Shown in pieces: positions 20,268 to 30,200 of a stretch of DNA of 64,000 bases. A model generated the notes under the pieces. That model was not told where the DNA came from. It worked only from the letters and a program-made list of their open reading frames with translations, and searched no databases. The DNA comes from Allium sativum (lineage: Eukaryota > Streptophyta > Magnoliopsida > Asparagales > Amaryllidaceae): assembly GCA_030737875.1 (NCBI GenBank), contig CM060922.1, positions 760,379,603 to 760,443,602 of the forward strand, read 5' to 3'. Both the position numbers and the translations under genes were made by a program. Within the stretch, counting starts at the first letter, position 1; each line of letters opens with the position of its first letter.

Positions 20268-22993
20268 ATGGCCAAAGGAAAAGGCAAAGAAGCTCAGTCT
20301 GTTCGAGGAAATGGAGCCGGCGAAGATCAGCAAAATGCTGTTGTAACAAGGTCTCGAGGGGGCAGAGTTCAGCCGCAGGAAGGGCCAATGCAGGAAATCC
20401 GAGCCGCCAGCAGGGGGAAAGCTCCGATCCGATCCGGGTAGGAGACTCTGAAGCAGTGCACTCCCCCAATCTGAACCGACCCGAGCTGCTCGCTGCGCAC
20501 CGATCCGACCAGGCACCCCAGCTCCGATCCGACCCGACATCCTACCTCCGATCTGACCCGATCCTTGGTGAAGCTGGAACCTCTACTCGAGTCCCTACGA
20601 ACGCTCCAATTCCAGCTGCCAGGGTTGGTGATCAGGTCAATCCATCTGCGCCCATCACCCAAGGAGATTTTTCGCGCTTGCTTGACATGCTTGAGAGCAC
20701 AAGGGAAGCTATGAGAGTTCATGAGCGCACTATTCTCATGATGCAGGAAAATATGAGGCTCATGAGTCGAGAGATTGGTGAACTCCGTCGACAGAGAACT
20801 CCGTCACCCGTTCGTCACACACCAGTTGATCAATCTTCATCTTCCGAGGAAGAGAGACCCCGTGAACGAAGGCCACTCGAACGACCTCAGAACGTGGAGC
20901 AGATGACATTTGGATCTTTAGGATCTCGTGAGGATATCGCACGAGCATTAGGAAACGATGACCCAACTCGGGGGCAAAGACTCCAGTCCCCTCTTCCCGA
21001 GATCGACCGGGAACACAGGGAACGGAATCGAGCAGAGGCAGCTCGAAGAAGAAGGGCATCCCCTGAGCAAGAGCCCAGAAGGAACTCGGATACTAGGGCC
21101 AGGGAACCTGAGCAGCCCCTAACTAGTGCTGATGTACAGGCAATGGTTCGCCGAATTATGTCCGAGAGCCGGAATTATACAAATGAAGACTATGGCATTG
21201 AGCGAAGCCATACTCCGTTCACCGACGATATCCTCGACTTCCAGTTTCCCCGACGCTTTAACTTGCCACAAATGGACAAATACAACGGAAGGACTGATCC
21301 GGGACAGCATTTAATGCGGTACTCATGGCTCATGAATGCCGCTGCTGCCCCTGATGAAGTGAAGTGCAAAGCGTTCCCAATCTACTTAGAAGATGTGGCA
21401 CTGTTCTGGTTTACCCGACTTCCTCCTCGTTCGATTTCAAATTACAAGGAACTAAGCGAGCGTTTCATGAACCAGTTCCGACTACATGCCCGAAAGTCCA
21501 AGAGTGTTATTGAATTGTCGAGAATCAAACAGGCGCCCGGAGAGTCTTTAAGGGCATATCTTGATCGTTTTAACCAAGCCGTAACTGAGGTCAGTGACCC
21601 GCACGAGCCCACTATTCTGATGGCATTGAAGGAAGGAGTCGATCCTGAATCCGAGTTTGGAGACTACCTTTCTGGGAAAACACCCCCCACAAGGGTGATA
21701 TTCTACGAAAAAGCCGATATTTATCTAAGGCGAGAGGAGGCCAGGGCAAACCGGAAGAGAAAGTCTGAGACAGCTTCAAAGGAGAATGTGCAGAGTAATA
21801 TTGCCGTGAAGCAGTCTGGGGAAAGTTCCGGCAAGGTTGAAGTAAATGTAGGAAACAAGGGTGGAAACAGCAATACTGGAAATGGGGGAAACAACAACAA
21901 CCGTAATTCGAACGGTAACGGAAGAAACAGAAATAGGGGAAGTGACCCTAACAAAAGGCCCCGATTCCAGAACTACGAGGACTATACACCATTGAATGAC
22001 ACCTTGGAAAATATTTACCTGGATACGTACAATGTATTGCAGTACAAAAGACCGCCACCTCGTGATTCGACCGAGAAAGAAATGGCGACAGGGAAATTTT
22101 GCTTGTTTCACGGAACTCATGGGCATTCGACCAATGAATGTCGGCATTTGAGGGATGTAATTGAAAAGCTGCTGCGTGAAGGAAAGTTGGATGAGTACAA
22201 GGTTGCCCCGAGGGACAGGGGGCAAGGAGAGCAGGCTCCAAAACAGATCCTACCTGCTCCTAAACCTACCGCGCAGCAGAAAGGTAAAGGGATTGTCATC
22301 AACTCCATAGTAGGCGGACCTCACCCGGCAATTCGAAGTTTTAGGTCAATGGACCAATATGTGAATGCTGCCAAGCATCTAGATGTGAATGAAGGTGACG
22401 ATTTGGAAGATGTCACCCCCATAAAACAACAAAAAACCATGTTCGACGACGTGGTATTTCGCAGCCGAGACAACACGGGGATACAATCTCCCACCAATGA
22501 TCCGTTGGTTATTACTACCACCATTGGGCCGGCCTTGGTCCATAAGGTATTAGTAGACAACGGAAGTTCCGTTAATATTTTGTTCAAGAAGTCATTTGAT
22601 CAGATGAAGCTTGAGCCCGAAGATCTGAAACCTTGTGAAGGATGGATTAGAGGCTTTAACGGAGCGATGACAGCTCCCATGGGATATATAGAGTTGCCCG
22701 TGACCCTAGGGCAAGGAGAACGTAGAAGAGTGCGAATGCTTCAGTTCGTAGTATTGGACGTAGATTCGCCATATAACGCATTTTTAGGGAGACCTGCCCT
22801 CGCTGAATTTAGAGTTTGTATCGCCCCTTGGTGCTTGTTACTAAAGTTCCCAACCGAAGCCGGGACTGGAGTAATGAGAGGGGATCAGGTTTATGGACGG
22901 GCCTGCTATGTGGCCGAACTGAAGATGTTGATGAAAGGAGTTAATGCTGAGAGTAAGGATGCCTCGTCTCCCTCAAAGGGGGACTCGGCATAG
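20268..22993 (+). CDS. gag-pro: Tat Gag-protease (gag start appears frameshifted)
   Basis: Capsid and protease polyprotein. The best start is the ATG at 20268 (MAKGKGKEAQSV...), but that frame hits TAG at 20439-20441. The long frame, open from before 20268 to 22993, lies one base away. The likeliest cause is a 1-nt indel in the G run at 20413-20417. The first in-frame ATG of the long frame is at 20687. Domains: a low-complexity N-terminus with RSDP repeats; the Gag core at about 21240-21700 (FPIYLEDVALFWFTRLP); an Asn/Gly/Arg-rich linker; a zinc-knuckle-like CLFHGTHGHSTNEC near 22100; and retropepsin with VDNGSSVNIL near 22550 (DNG where DTG or DSG is usual) and the flap-side AFLGRPAL. It ends in UAG followed by CAAUUA. 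Confidence 0.85.
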
Positions 22994-22999
22994 CAATTA
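22991..22999 (+). promoter_or_regulatory. leaky-stop context UAG-CAA-UUA at the protease/RT junction
   Basis: The stop separating Gag-Pro from Pol is TAG CAA TTA. UAG-CAR-YYA is the established type I readthrough context, first known from tobamovirus replicase. The frame is the same on both sides, and the first in-frame ATG of pol lies about 77 codons further on, inside the segment before RT, so independent initiation would not make a normal Pol. This strongly suggests recoding by readthrough. Confidence 0.75.
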
Positions 23000-25900
23000 G
23001 AGAAATTGACCCCAAAGGAGTTGCCCAAAGGAACACCTGAAGACCTGGATCCTAGAAAAGACGAGGAACCAGAGGCTAGGAATGCAACTCCTAACGAAGC
23101 GACAGTGGAAATTCCCATTGATAAAGCTGATCCGACGAAAGTTTTGAAGATTGGTTCTCAATTGGATCCACGTCGTGCTGAAGAACTGACGGACTTCTTG
23201 AAGGCAAACTTAGATGTGTTCGCCTGGACCCATGCTGACATGTGTGGGATATCACCTTCCATTATCAGTCACAAATTGAATGTGAATCCGAAGCATCCGC
23301 CTGTGAAGCAAAAGAGACGCATGCTGGGCCCAGAGAGGTCGGCTGCTCTCAAAGAGGAAGTAGAGAAATTGAAGCAAAATGGATTTATTCGAGATTCGAC
23401 TTATCCCGACTGGATATCGAATCCCGTCTTGGTAAAGAAGCCAAACGGAAAGTGGCGAACTTGTATTGACTTTTCAGATTTAAATAAAGCTTGTCCAAAA
23501 GATAGTTTCCCACTTCCCAGGATTGACCAGCTTGTAGACTCGACAGCAGGTCATGAACTTCTTTCTTTCATGGACGCATACTCTGGATACAACCAAATTC
23601 CTATGCATGTACCAGACCAAGAGCATACGAGTTTCATTACGAATTTGGGGCTATATTGTTATGTTGTAATGCCATTCGGGTTAAAAAACGCTGGAGCTAC
23701 TTATCAGCGCTTGGTAAATAGAATGTTTTATGATCAAATAGGAAAAACTATGGAAGTTTATGTGGATGATATGCTTGTCAAATCAAAGCAGTCTTCCAGT
23801 CATACGCAAGACTTAGCGGAAATGTTTGGTATCTTGCAAAAATACCGTATGAAACTGAATCCTTTAAAATGTTCATTTGGAGTGGCGTCGGGGAAGTTCC
23901 TTGGCTTCATTGTGAGTTCCCGAGGAATTGAAATCAACCCTAGCCAGATAGCAGCGATTAGAAACATCGAAGAACCGAGGAGAATTAAAGACGTCCAAAG
24001 TCTGGCAGGGAAAGTAGCGGCGTTGAGTAGATTCATCTCCAAAGCCACAGATAAGTGTGTTCCGTTTTTTGATTTAATAAAAAGGGGAAAGAAGAACTTC
24101 CAATGGACTCCTGATTATGTTGAAGCTTTTCAAAATCTGTTAGAACTGCTAGAGAAACCGCCGATTTTATCAAAGCCCGTAGATCACGAGGAATTATTTG
24201 TTTATTTGGCAGTCTCGGCCCACGCTGTCAGCACAGCCCTGGTTCGAGAAGAAGACAAAGTACAAAGGCCGGTGTATTATGTAAGTAAGAAATTGGCAGC
24301 GGCAGAGCGCAACTACCCAAAGATTGAGAAGCTTGCTTACAGCCTCCCGATCGCATCCCGAAAATTTCGTCACTACTTCCAAGCCCATCCAATAACCATA
24401 TACACCGACCAGCCGTTAAGACAGGTGTTGCAGAGACCCGAAGCATCGGGAAGGTTGATCAAATGGAACATAGAACTAAGCCAGTTTGATTTGAATTTTC
24501 AACCACGAAAGTCAATCAGGGGGCAAGCTCTAGCAGACTTTATTGCAGAGTTCACCATTCCAGAGGAGGAAATAATCAATGACCGAGTGGTCAAATCCGA
24601 GGATAAGCTAGAGATGAATCCGTGGAAATTATATACAGATGGAGCTAAAAATGACCGAAGGTCCGGAGCTGGAATTGTCTTAGTCACTCCCGAGGGACGG
24701 TCGTTATATTACGCCCTGCGATTAGAATTTTCGGCAACTAATAATGACTCTGAGTATGAAGCCCTGATTGCCGGGCTGAAACTTGCTAAAGACCTCGGAG
24801 TAAAAATGATGGACATATTTTGTGACTCTAAGATTGTTGTTTGTCAAGTGCGAGAGGAATTTGCGGCTCGAGGACCTCGACTTATCGCCTACCTCAAGAA
24901 AGTGAAAGAGCTATTGAATAGCTTAGAGCGGTACAACATAACACATATTCCCAGAATTGAAAACCAGAAAGCGGATAGACTGGCAAAACTGGCTAGTTCT
25001 GACCATCCAGAAGGGACTGAGGTAATTCCAATTGAAACGTTGGAGTCGCCAAGCTTCGAATCAATGGAAATTGAATTCGCTCTTGAAGCGGAACCAGAGA
25101 AGGAGTCATGGATGACTCCAATTAAGAATTTCCTTAAGAATGGGACACTCCCATCGAAGAAGAGTGAGAAAAGAGCTGTAGTTCGCAAAGCAACCAGATA
25201 TGTTATACAAGATGGTGTTCTCTATAGACAAGGATTTTCTATGCCCCTGTTACGATGTATCGCACACGACGACATCAAGCGCGTACTAAGAGAAGTACAC
25301 GAAGGTGAGTGTGGAGATCATACAGGAGGCCAAACTTTAGCAAAGAAGATATTGCGATACGGATACTTCTGGCCTACAATCAATAAAGATGCGGCTGATT
25401 ATTCACGACGCTGCGATAAGTGCCAGAGATTCGCCAAAATCCCCAGGGCACCGTCAACCCAGCTTAAATCGATGGTGAGTCCTTGGCCATTTGCCACATG
25501 GGGAATTGATATCATTGGAGTTTTACCGATTGCTAAAGGAGGAGCTAAGTATGCAATAGTAGCCGTGGATTATTTCACAAAGTGGGTGGAAGCTGAGCAC
25601 TTGACTAAGATCACCACAAGAAAGGTGATAAGTTTTGTGGTCAGAAATATTATATGCCGATTCGGGATCCCAAGGACGATTGTTACTGACAACGGGACCC
25701 AATTTGATAGCTCTGAATTCAGAAATTTTTGCCAGAAATATAAGATAGACAAACGATATACTGCGGTTGCCTATCCACAATCGAATGGGCAAGTAGAGGC
25801 AGTAAACAAAGTTATAAAATCCATCCTCAAGAAACGGTTGGAGCGTGCAAAGGCAAGATGGGTTGACGAATTGCCCCTAGCATTGTGGGCATATCGAACA

Positions 25901-26329
25901 ACGTTTAAAACGGCTACCGGTCATACCCCTTTCTCTCTCTCCTTTGGCTCAGAAGCAGTAATTCCAGTTGAACTGGAAGTTCCTTCCCACAGGGTGACGT
26001 ATTATGACCCGATGACGAATCGGACACTTTTACTTGAGTCTCTTGATGAAGTCGAAGAGAAAAGGGACGAAGCAGACTTGCGTGCAGCAAGACATAGGCG
26101 TCAGATGGCACGCTATTATGACAAAAAAGTTCGCCTCAGAACTTTTGAACCAGGAGATTTGGTGCTAAAGAGAGTTTTTCCATCCCTTCCTCACCTCGGC
26201 CCAAAATGGGAAGGACCCTTTGTCATCCAACGGAAACTTGAAAAAGGAACCTTCAAGTTAACGACCGTAGATGGCGAAGAAGTTCCTCGAGCATGGAATG
26301 CCCAACACTTAATGCGATATTTGGATTAG
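22994..26329 (+). CDS. pol: Tat Pol: RT, RNase H, second (archaeal-type) RNase H, integrase
   Basis: Replication and integration polyprotein of about 1110 codons, in the same frame as Gag-Pro. RT spans about 23300-23900 with YVDD at about 23757-23768. The native Ty3 RNase H (from about 24190) reads YLAVSAHAVST where the first catalytic Asp is expected, so it looks inactive. A second RNase H (24629-25000) has TDGAKN, SEYEAL, CDSKIV and KADRLAKLA, keeping the D-E-D-D set. Integrase has an H-H-C-C finger (about 25300-25430) and the D-D-E core: WGIDIIG (25500), TDNGTQF (25685) and GQVEAVN (25790). It ends PRAWNAQHLMRYLD and has no chromodomain. No in-frame stop was seen. Confidence 0.95.
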   Translation, partial: QLEKLTPKELPKGTPEDLDPRKDEEPEARNATPNEATVEIPIDKADPTKVLKIGSQLDPRRAEELTDFLKANLDVFAWTHADMCGISPSIISHKLNVNPKHPPVKQKRRMLGPERSAALKEEVEKLKQNGFIRDSTYPDWISNPVLVKKPNGKWRTCIDFSDLNKACPKDSFPLPRIDQLVDSTAGHELLSFMDAYSGYNQIPMHVPDQEHTSFITNLGLYCYVVMPFGLKNAGATYQRLVNRMFYDQIGKTMEVYVDDMLVKSKQSSSHTQDLAEMFGILQKYRMKLNPLKCSFGVASGKFLGFIVSSRGIEINPSQIAAIRNIEEPRRIKDVQSLAGKVAALSRFISKATDKCVPFFDLIKRGKKNFQWTPDYVEAFQNLLELLEKPPILSKPVDHEELFVYLAVSAHAVSTALVREEDKVQRPVYYVSKKLAAAERNYPKIEKLAYSLPIASRKFRHYFQAHPITIYTDQPLRQVLQRPEASGRLIKWNIELSQFDLNFQPRKSIRGQALADFIAEFTIPEEEIINDRVVKSEDKLEMNPWKLYTDGAKNDRRSGAGIVLVTPEGRSLYYALRLEFSATNNDSEYEALIAGLKLAKDLGVKMMDIFCDSKIVVCQVREEFAARGPRLIAYLKKVKELLNSLERYNITHIPRIENQKADRLAKLASSDHPEGTEVIPIETLESPSFESMEIEFALEAEPEKESWMTPIKNFLKNGTLPSKKSEKRAVVRKATRYVIQDGVLYRQGFSMPLLRCIAHDDIKRVLREVHEGECGDHTGGQTLAKKILRYGYFWPTINKDAADYSRRCDKCQRFAKIPRAPSTQLKSMVSPWPFATWGIDIIGVLPIAKGGAKYAIVAVDYFTKWVEAEHLTKITTRKVISFVVRNIICRFGIPRTIVTDNGTQFDSSEFRNFCQKYKIDKRYTAVAYPQSNGQVEAVNKVIKSILKKRLERAKARWVDELPLALWAYRTTFKTATGHTPFSLSFGSEAVIPVELEVPSHRVTYYDPMTNRTLLLESLDEVEEKRDEADLRAARHRRQMARYYDKKVRLRTFEPGDLVLKRVFPSLPHLGPKWEGPFVIQRKLEKGTFKLTTVDGEEVPRAWNAQHLMRYLD

Positions 26330-26423
26330 AAATGCTATATTTTTTGTTATTTTTACTGTGAATTCTGTAACAAGACATGCCTTGCCTTGGGAAAATCTGA
26401 TGATATGAATAAAGGACTATAGA

Positions 26424-26454
26424 GTGGATGTAGGCTACGACTTAGCTGAACCAC
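26424..26454 (+). other. internal copy of the LTR hairpin
   Basis: GTGG-ATGTA-GGCTA-loop-TAGCT-GAA-CCAC followed by ACTATAAA. It matches 20006-20035 in layout while the loop and inner stem differ. The inner pairing is kept by different bases (GGCTA with TAGCT, one G-U). Similarity to the LTR extends to about 26485 (GTGTTATTTACTTTTAT). Confidence 0.6.
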
Positions 26455-26630
26455 TATAAAAATATTGTGTGTTATTTACTTTTATGCATTTACATTCATT
26501 AGTTGTTCTGTTGTGATTATAAAATACAGGATAACTCAGAGCCTAAAGAAGGTTGAAAACAGTTTGGACATAAAAAGAAGCACAATGATTATTTGTGCAA
26601 TAAGACGTAAAAGAATGAGAAAACGACATT

Positions 26631-26940
26631 CTAACTCTAACTCTCCAGAGAAAGAGAGAGAGTATAAAAGCGTCTCCGACTGAGCGCTGAAAAAGAAATT
26701 CTATTCTTAACTCTAACTCTCCAGAGAAAGAGAGAGAGTATAAAAGCGTCTCCGACTGAGCGCTGAAAAAGAGATTCCACTCTGAACTCTAACTTTCCAG
26801 AGAGAAAGAGAGTATAAAGGCATCTCCGACCGAGCGCCGAGAAAGAAATCTTTTCCCGTTGAGAGACCGGGGAATGAATAGATGACTAAGCTCGAACTCT
26901 AACTCTCAAGAGAAAGAGAGAGAGTATAAAAGAAATGCCG
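26631..26940 (+). repeat. 76-bp tandem repeat with TATAAAAG, 3' region of the Tat element
   Basis: Three units at an exact 76-bp period (markers CTCTCCAGAG at 26641, CTCTCCAGAG at 26717, CTTTCCAGAG at 26793) and a fourth, partial one at 26903 after a longer spacer. Each has AACTCTAACTCTCC, a GAAAGAGAGAG tract, TATAAAAG or TATAAAGG (about 26663, 26739, 26815, 26925), and in the first three a CGTCTCCGACTGAGCGC-like tail. Tandem repeats in this part of the element are typical of Tat/Ogre families. Confidence 0.85.
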
Positions 26941-27282
26941 GGAAAAACAACAGGTATTGACGACACAGGAAATGCCATCCCGTTAGAGAATTGGGAGCAT
27001 TCAGATTGCATGGTTAAGCATTGAATAACTTATGGAAATTGACTGGGGACACATATGCATACACATATTCCCCTCCTCCACAACTTTGTTTCATAACTAT
27101 AGACATGCATTTTTACATAAGTGCAGAACTGCTAACAAATAAACATTGCAAAAAGTGAATTATTTTTATTTACAAATGAATGAATTTGTACAGGGAAATA
27201 GCTGAAAAAGAAAATGCGGAAGCTGTTTTTGTAGCAGCACTTATTGGTTCACAAAGATGCTAAAAAGACACAGGGGAACCCA

Positions 27283-30200
27283 CTATTTGGGTTTGGGATG
27301 AGCCTTCGATTTCTTGGCAGCTTTTTCCGCATCCTTTGCTTCTTTCTCGGCTTCAGTCAAGATTCGTTTTGGTTTCTTTTTACCTAAAGAGGTGGTACTG
27401 GAGCCAGCAGACTTCTTCCCGGAGGACGGGGCACTGGAATCAAGAGAAGATTTTTTAGCAAGTTCTTCGGTAATAGATCTAGTTGAGAGCTTAACAACTA
27501 ACCTTGAACCTGCATCCACAACTGCGAGGGGTTTGAGGACCTCAGGGTCTAGTTCTTCGGCCTTTAATTGTAAGCGCTTGTCTTGATCAGCCTTCATGGC
27601 AGCTAAGGTAATGTCATCGGCGCTTTTCGATTCCCCAGTTATTGCAACTTCCGGTTCCTCATCATGCCCCCCGTCTCCTCCATCGTCCTTCAAAGCTGCT
27701 ATCATTTCTTCATCTTGGGGAGTGGTGACCTTAGTCTGCTCATTTCCTTCCCCCAAGTCAGTAGAAGCAGCCTTGTCTTCACCTTCTTTGGCGCTGTCAG
27801 CGGGCTTTGTCCCAGCAGTAGCTCCTTGAGCTACATCTGTCTTTTCGGACGATTCAACACCTACAGAATGAGAAGCAACAGTTATCAGCTCAGGCGAAAA
27901 CGATGGGTCTCTCATAGAATGTTCAATCATGTAGCGAAAAGTAGTAATAGCTTTGGCAAATTGAGGAGAAAAGATAGGGATACCTTCTGAAGACTTTTCA
28001 GCGGGGGTGACTACTACCTCTGGGGTTATTTCAGCGATGGGAGATAGCAAAGTTGTCCGGGGAATTCCCGGATTTTTGGGATCATACCCTTCTACTTCGG
28101 GAGGTGCAAGAGCAGAAGAAGAGGAACCAGCTTCGGGAATGGTCTTCTGTTTAGACTTCCGCCTCTCTTCTTCCATGGCCTCAGCAATTAGGCGGCGCCC
28201 TTCAGCTAGGCGCTCCGGTTCATCGTCTCTCAAGTATTTCTCCATCAGCTTATCTTCATCAAGGGAATCGACCTTAAGTTCTTCTTTTTCCCACTCAACA
28301 ATTTGATTCCATACTTGAACCAGAGTGGATGGATAGTCTTCGATCCAAGAAATGTTTCGACGACGAATAATGTGTGCGAAGAATTCAATCATTAGCTCTC
28401 CGAAGCCCTGAATATCAGCCTCCGCTTCTGATAGTTGCTTGCGGGCTTCCTCCGCAGATTTAATAGCACATTCCACATTGCCCTCGGCCAGAGCAGCCCT
28501 GTTTTCTGCCTCCAACAACTTCGAAGCCAAGTCGACATTCTTCTTTTCTAATTCGGCACTCCTTTTTGCTAACTCGGCGTTTTTCCGTTCAAGCTCAGCA
28601 TAAGCAAGGCGTGTCTTAGCAGCCTCTGATTTGGCCTCGTCAGCTTGCTTCTTCAACTCAGAACGCTCCTGAGTGTGGGATTCAAGCAAGTCATGATAGC
28701 GTTTTTGTGTGTCCTCAAACTGTTGTTTGAAATTAGAAGCGTTCTTCTGAGCGACAGCTAGTTGAGCTTGAGTGTCTTCTAAATCTTTTCCTAGGGCTTT
28801 TAGAGCCTTGGCATCCTCCTCCGCGGTCTTTTGCATTGAATCGGTATTTGTCATTAGAGTGCGAATGATTCTAGAAAGATTGCGGGAATACTTGAACATC
28901 TCGGAATATTGTTTTTCCACCAAATCAATCTTTGCTTTGGCCTCCTCTGCCCAATTAGACGAAACAGGTTCAAGGGCAGGTAGAAAAGTCAGAGTTTCGA
29001 AGTAGTGTTCGGGAAATTGCTCTTTCAAATATGCCCGCTTTACTGCAGTTGTTGCATCTGATGGAGGAGGAGCGACGATCGTCAATTCGGTGTACCTTCC
29101 TGAAAAGGATTCTGTAGAACCCTTGTCTGTCCTAGGTCGTTTAGTAGCAGGGACCTTTTGCTTGCTTCGAGACCCGGTTTCCTTTGGAGGAGTTTTCTCT
29201 CTACTCCGCTTTTCATGGGAGGAAGTGGAATCCTTAGATGGTGGTCTATCCTCCTCCCTACGACCTTGATAGCTCTTGTATTTTTCTTGTTCCGGTCGAA
29301 CTGGTGAGCGGGAGCGTGAGGGCCGAGATCGATAGGGATCATAAGGTCTTCTTTCCTCCCTACCACGGTCATCCCGGCGATTATGCTCGACATCCTGAGG
29401 AGGATTGGACATGCTGCGACGAAGCTTTTTTATATCATAATAGGATCGAGACATTGTACCTGCATGATAAAATAAACGAAGTTTAGAATCAATGGATTCA
29501 TGGAGAAAGAAGTGCAATGAATGCTAATGCTATGGTGTAAAGTGCATCCTAAGTGGTGTGTGTCCCCCCAACCAACCCGAGTCTGAAGCTAGACTGGTGC
29601 GGGCAGACTCTTTGGCCTTAGCGGGAGTAGTTTCTACAGAAGAAGTGAAGACTAAAGGGTCCTTCCTGAAATCCTCTGAAGTATATATAGTCTCAGGTAA
29701 GGGGAGATCCCCCAAACCCTGAAATATGTGCTCATCAGTGCTAGGAACATCCCCTTCGGAAGCGTGAAGTGGCGACTCTTGGGAAGATTTTGACTTGTCT
29801 AGAGAAGTAGTTTCCTCGGGGGCAATATACCCTTCACGATGCTTTTTGGCCAGATTAGCCAATTCATCATCTTGCGTAGAAGATGGAGAAGGTGAAGTGT
29901 GAAGAGAAGCTGTAGGAATTCCTGAACCTTCTCCTATCTCTGGGACCACCTCCACTGGAGGAATGTACGCGTATGGAACCGTCCCATGTCCAATGCTACG
30001 AAAAACAGATAGCAGCCCATGAAAGTGAAGGTATTCATCTTTAAGGACCTCGTCGATAGTCAGGAATTTTTGATCGCCATTAAGAAGACGGTGCATCCGA
30101 TCGAAGAACACCTGATCTGATATCTGTTTGGGATTGTCGACTGCAAACAAAAAGGAAAACAGGTCAGGGTGATGATTCAAGTGTATAGAGTCCGAGTTCA

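Larger units (their letters stand above)
26330..27282 (+). other. region between pol and the antisense gene
   Basis: Non-coding. It holds an AATAAAG word at 26408, the second copy of the LTR-type hairpin (26424-26454) with about 60 bp of LTR-like sequence, and the 76-bp tandem array with TATAAAAG words (26631-26940). About 340 bp with nothing recognisable follows before the stop codon of the antisense gene. It probably contains 3' ends of transcripts from both strands. Confidence 0.7.

Noticed and set aside
27314..28306. Plus-strand frames opposite the antisense gene
   Set aside because: Short shadows of the Ala/Ser/Glu-rich coding strand, with no independent motif.
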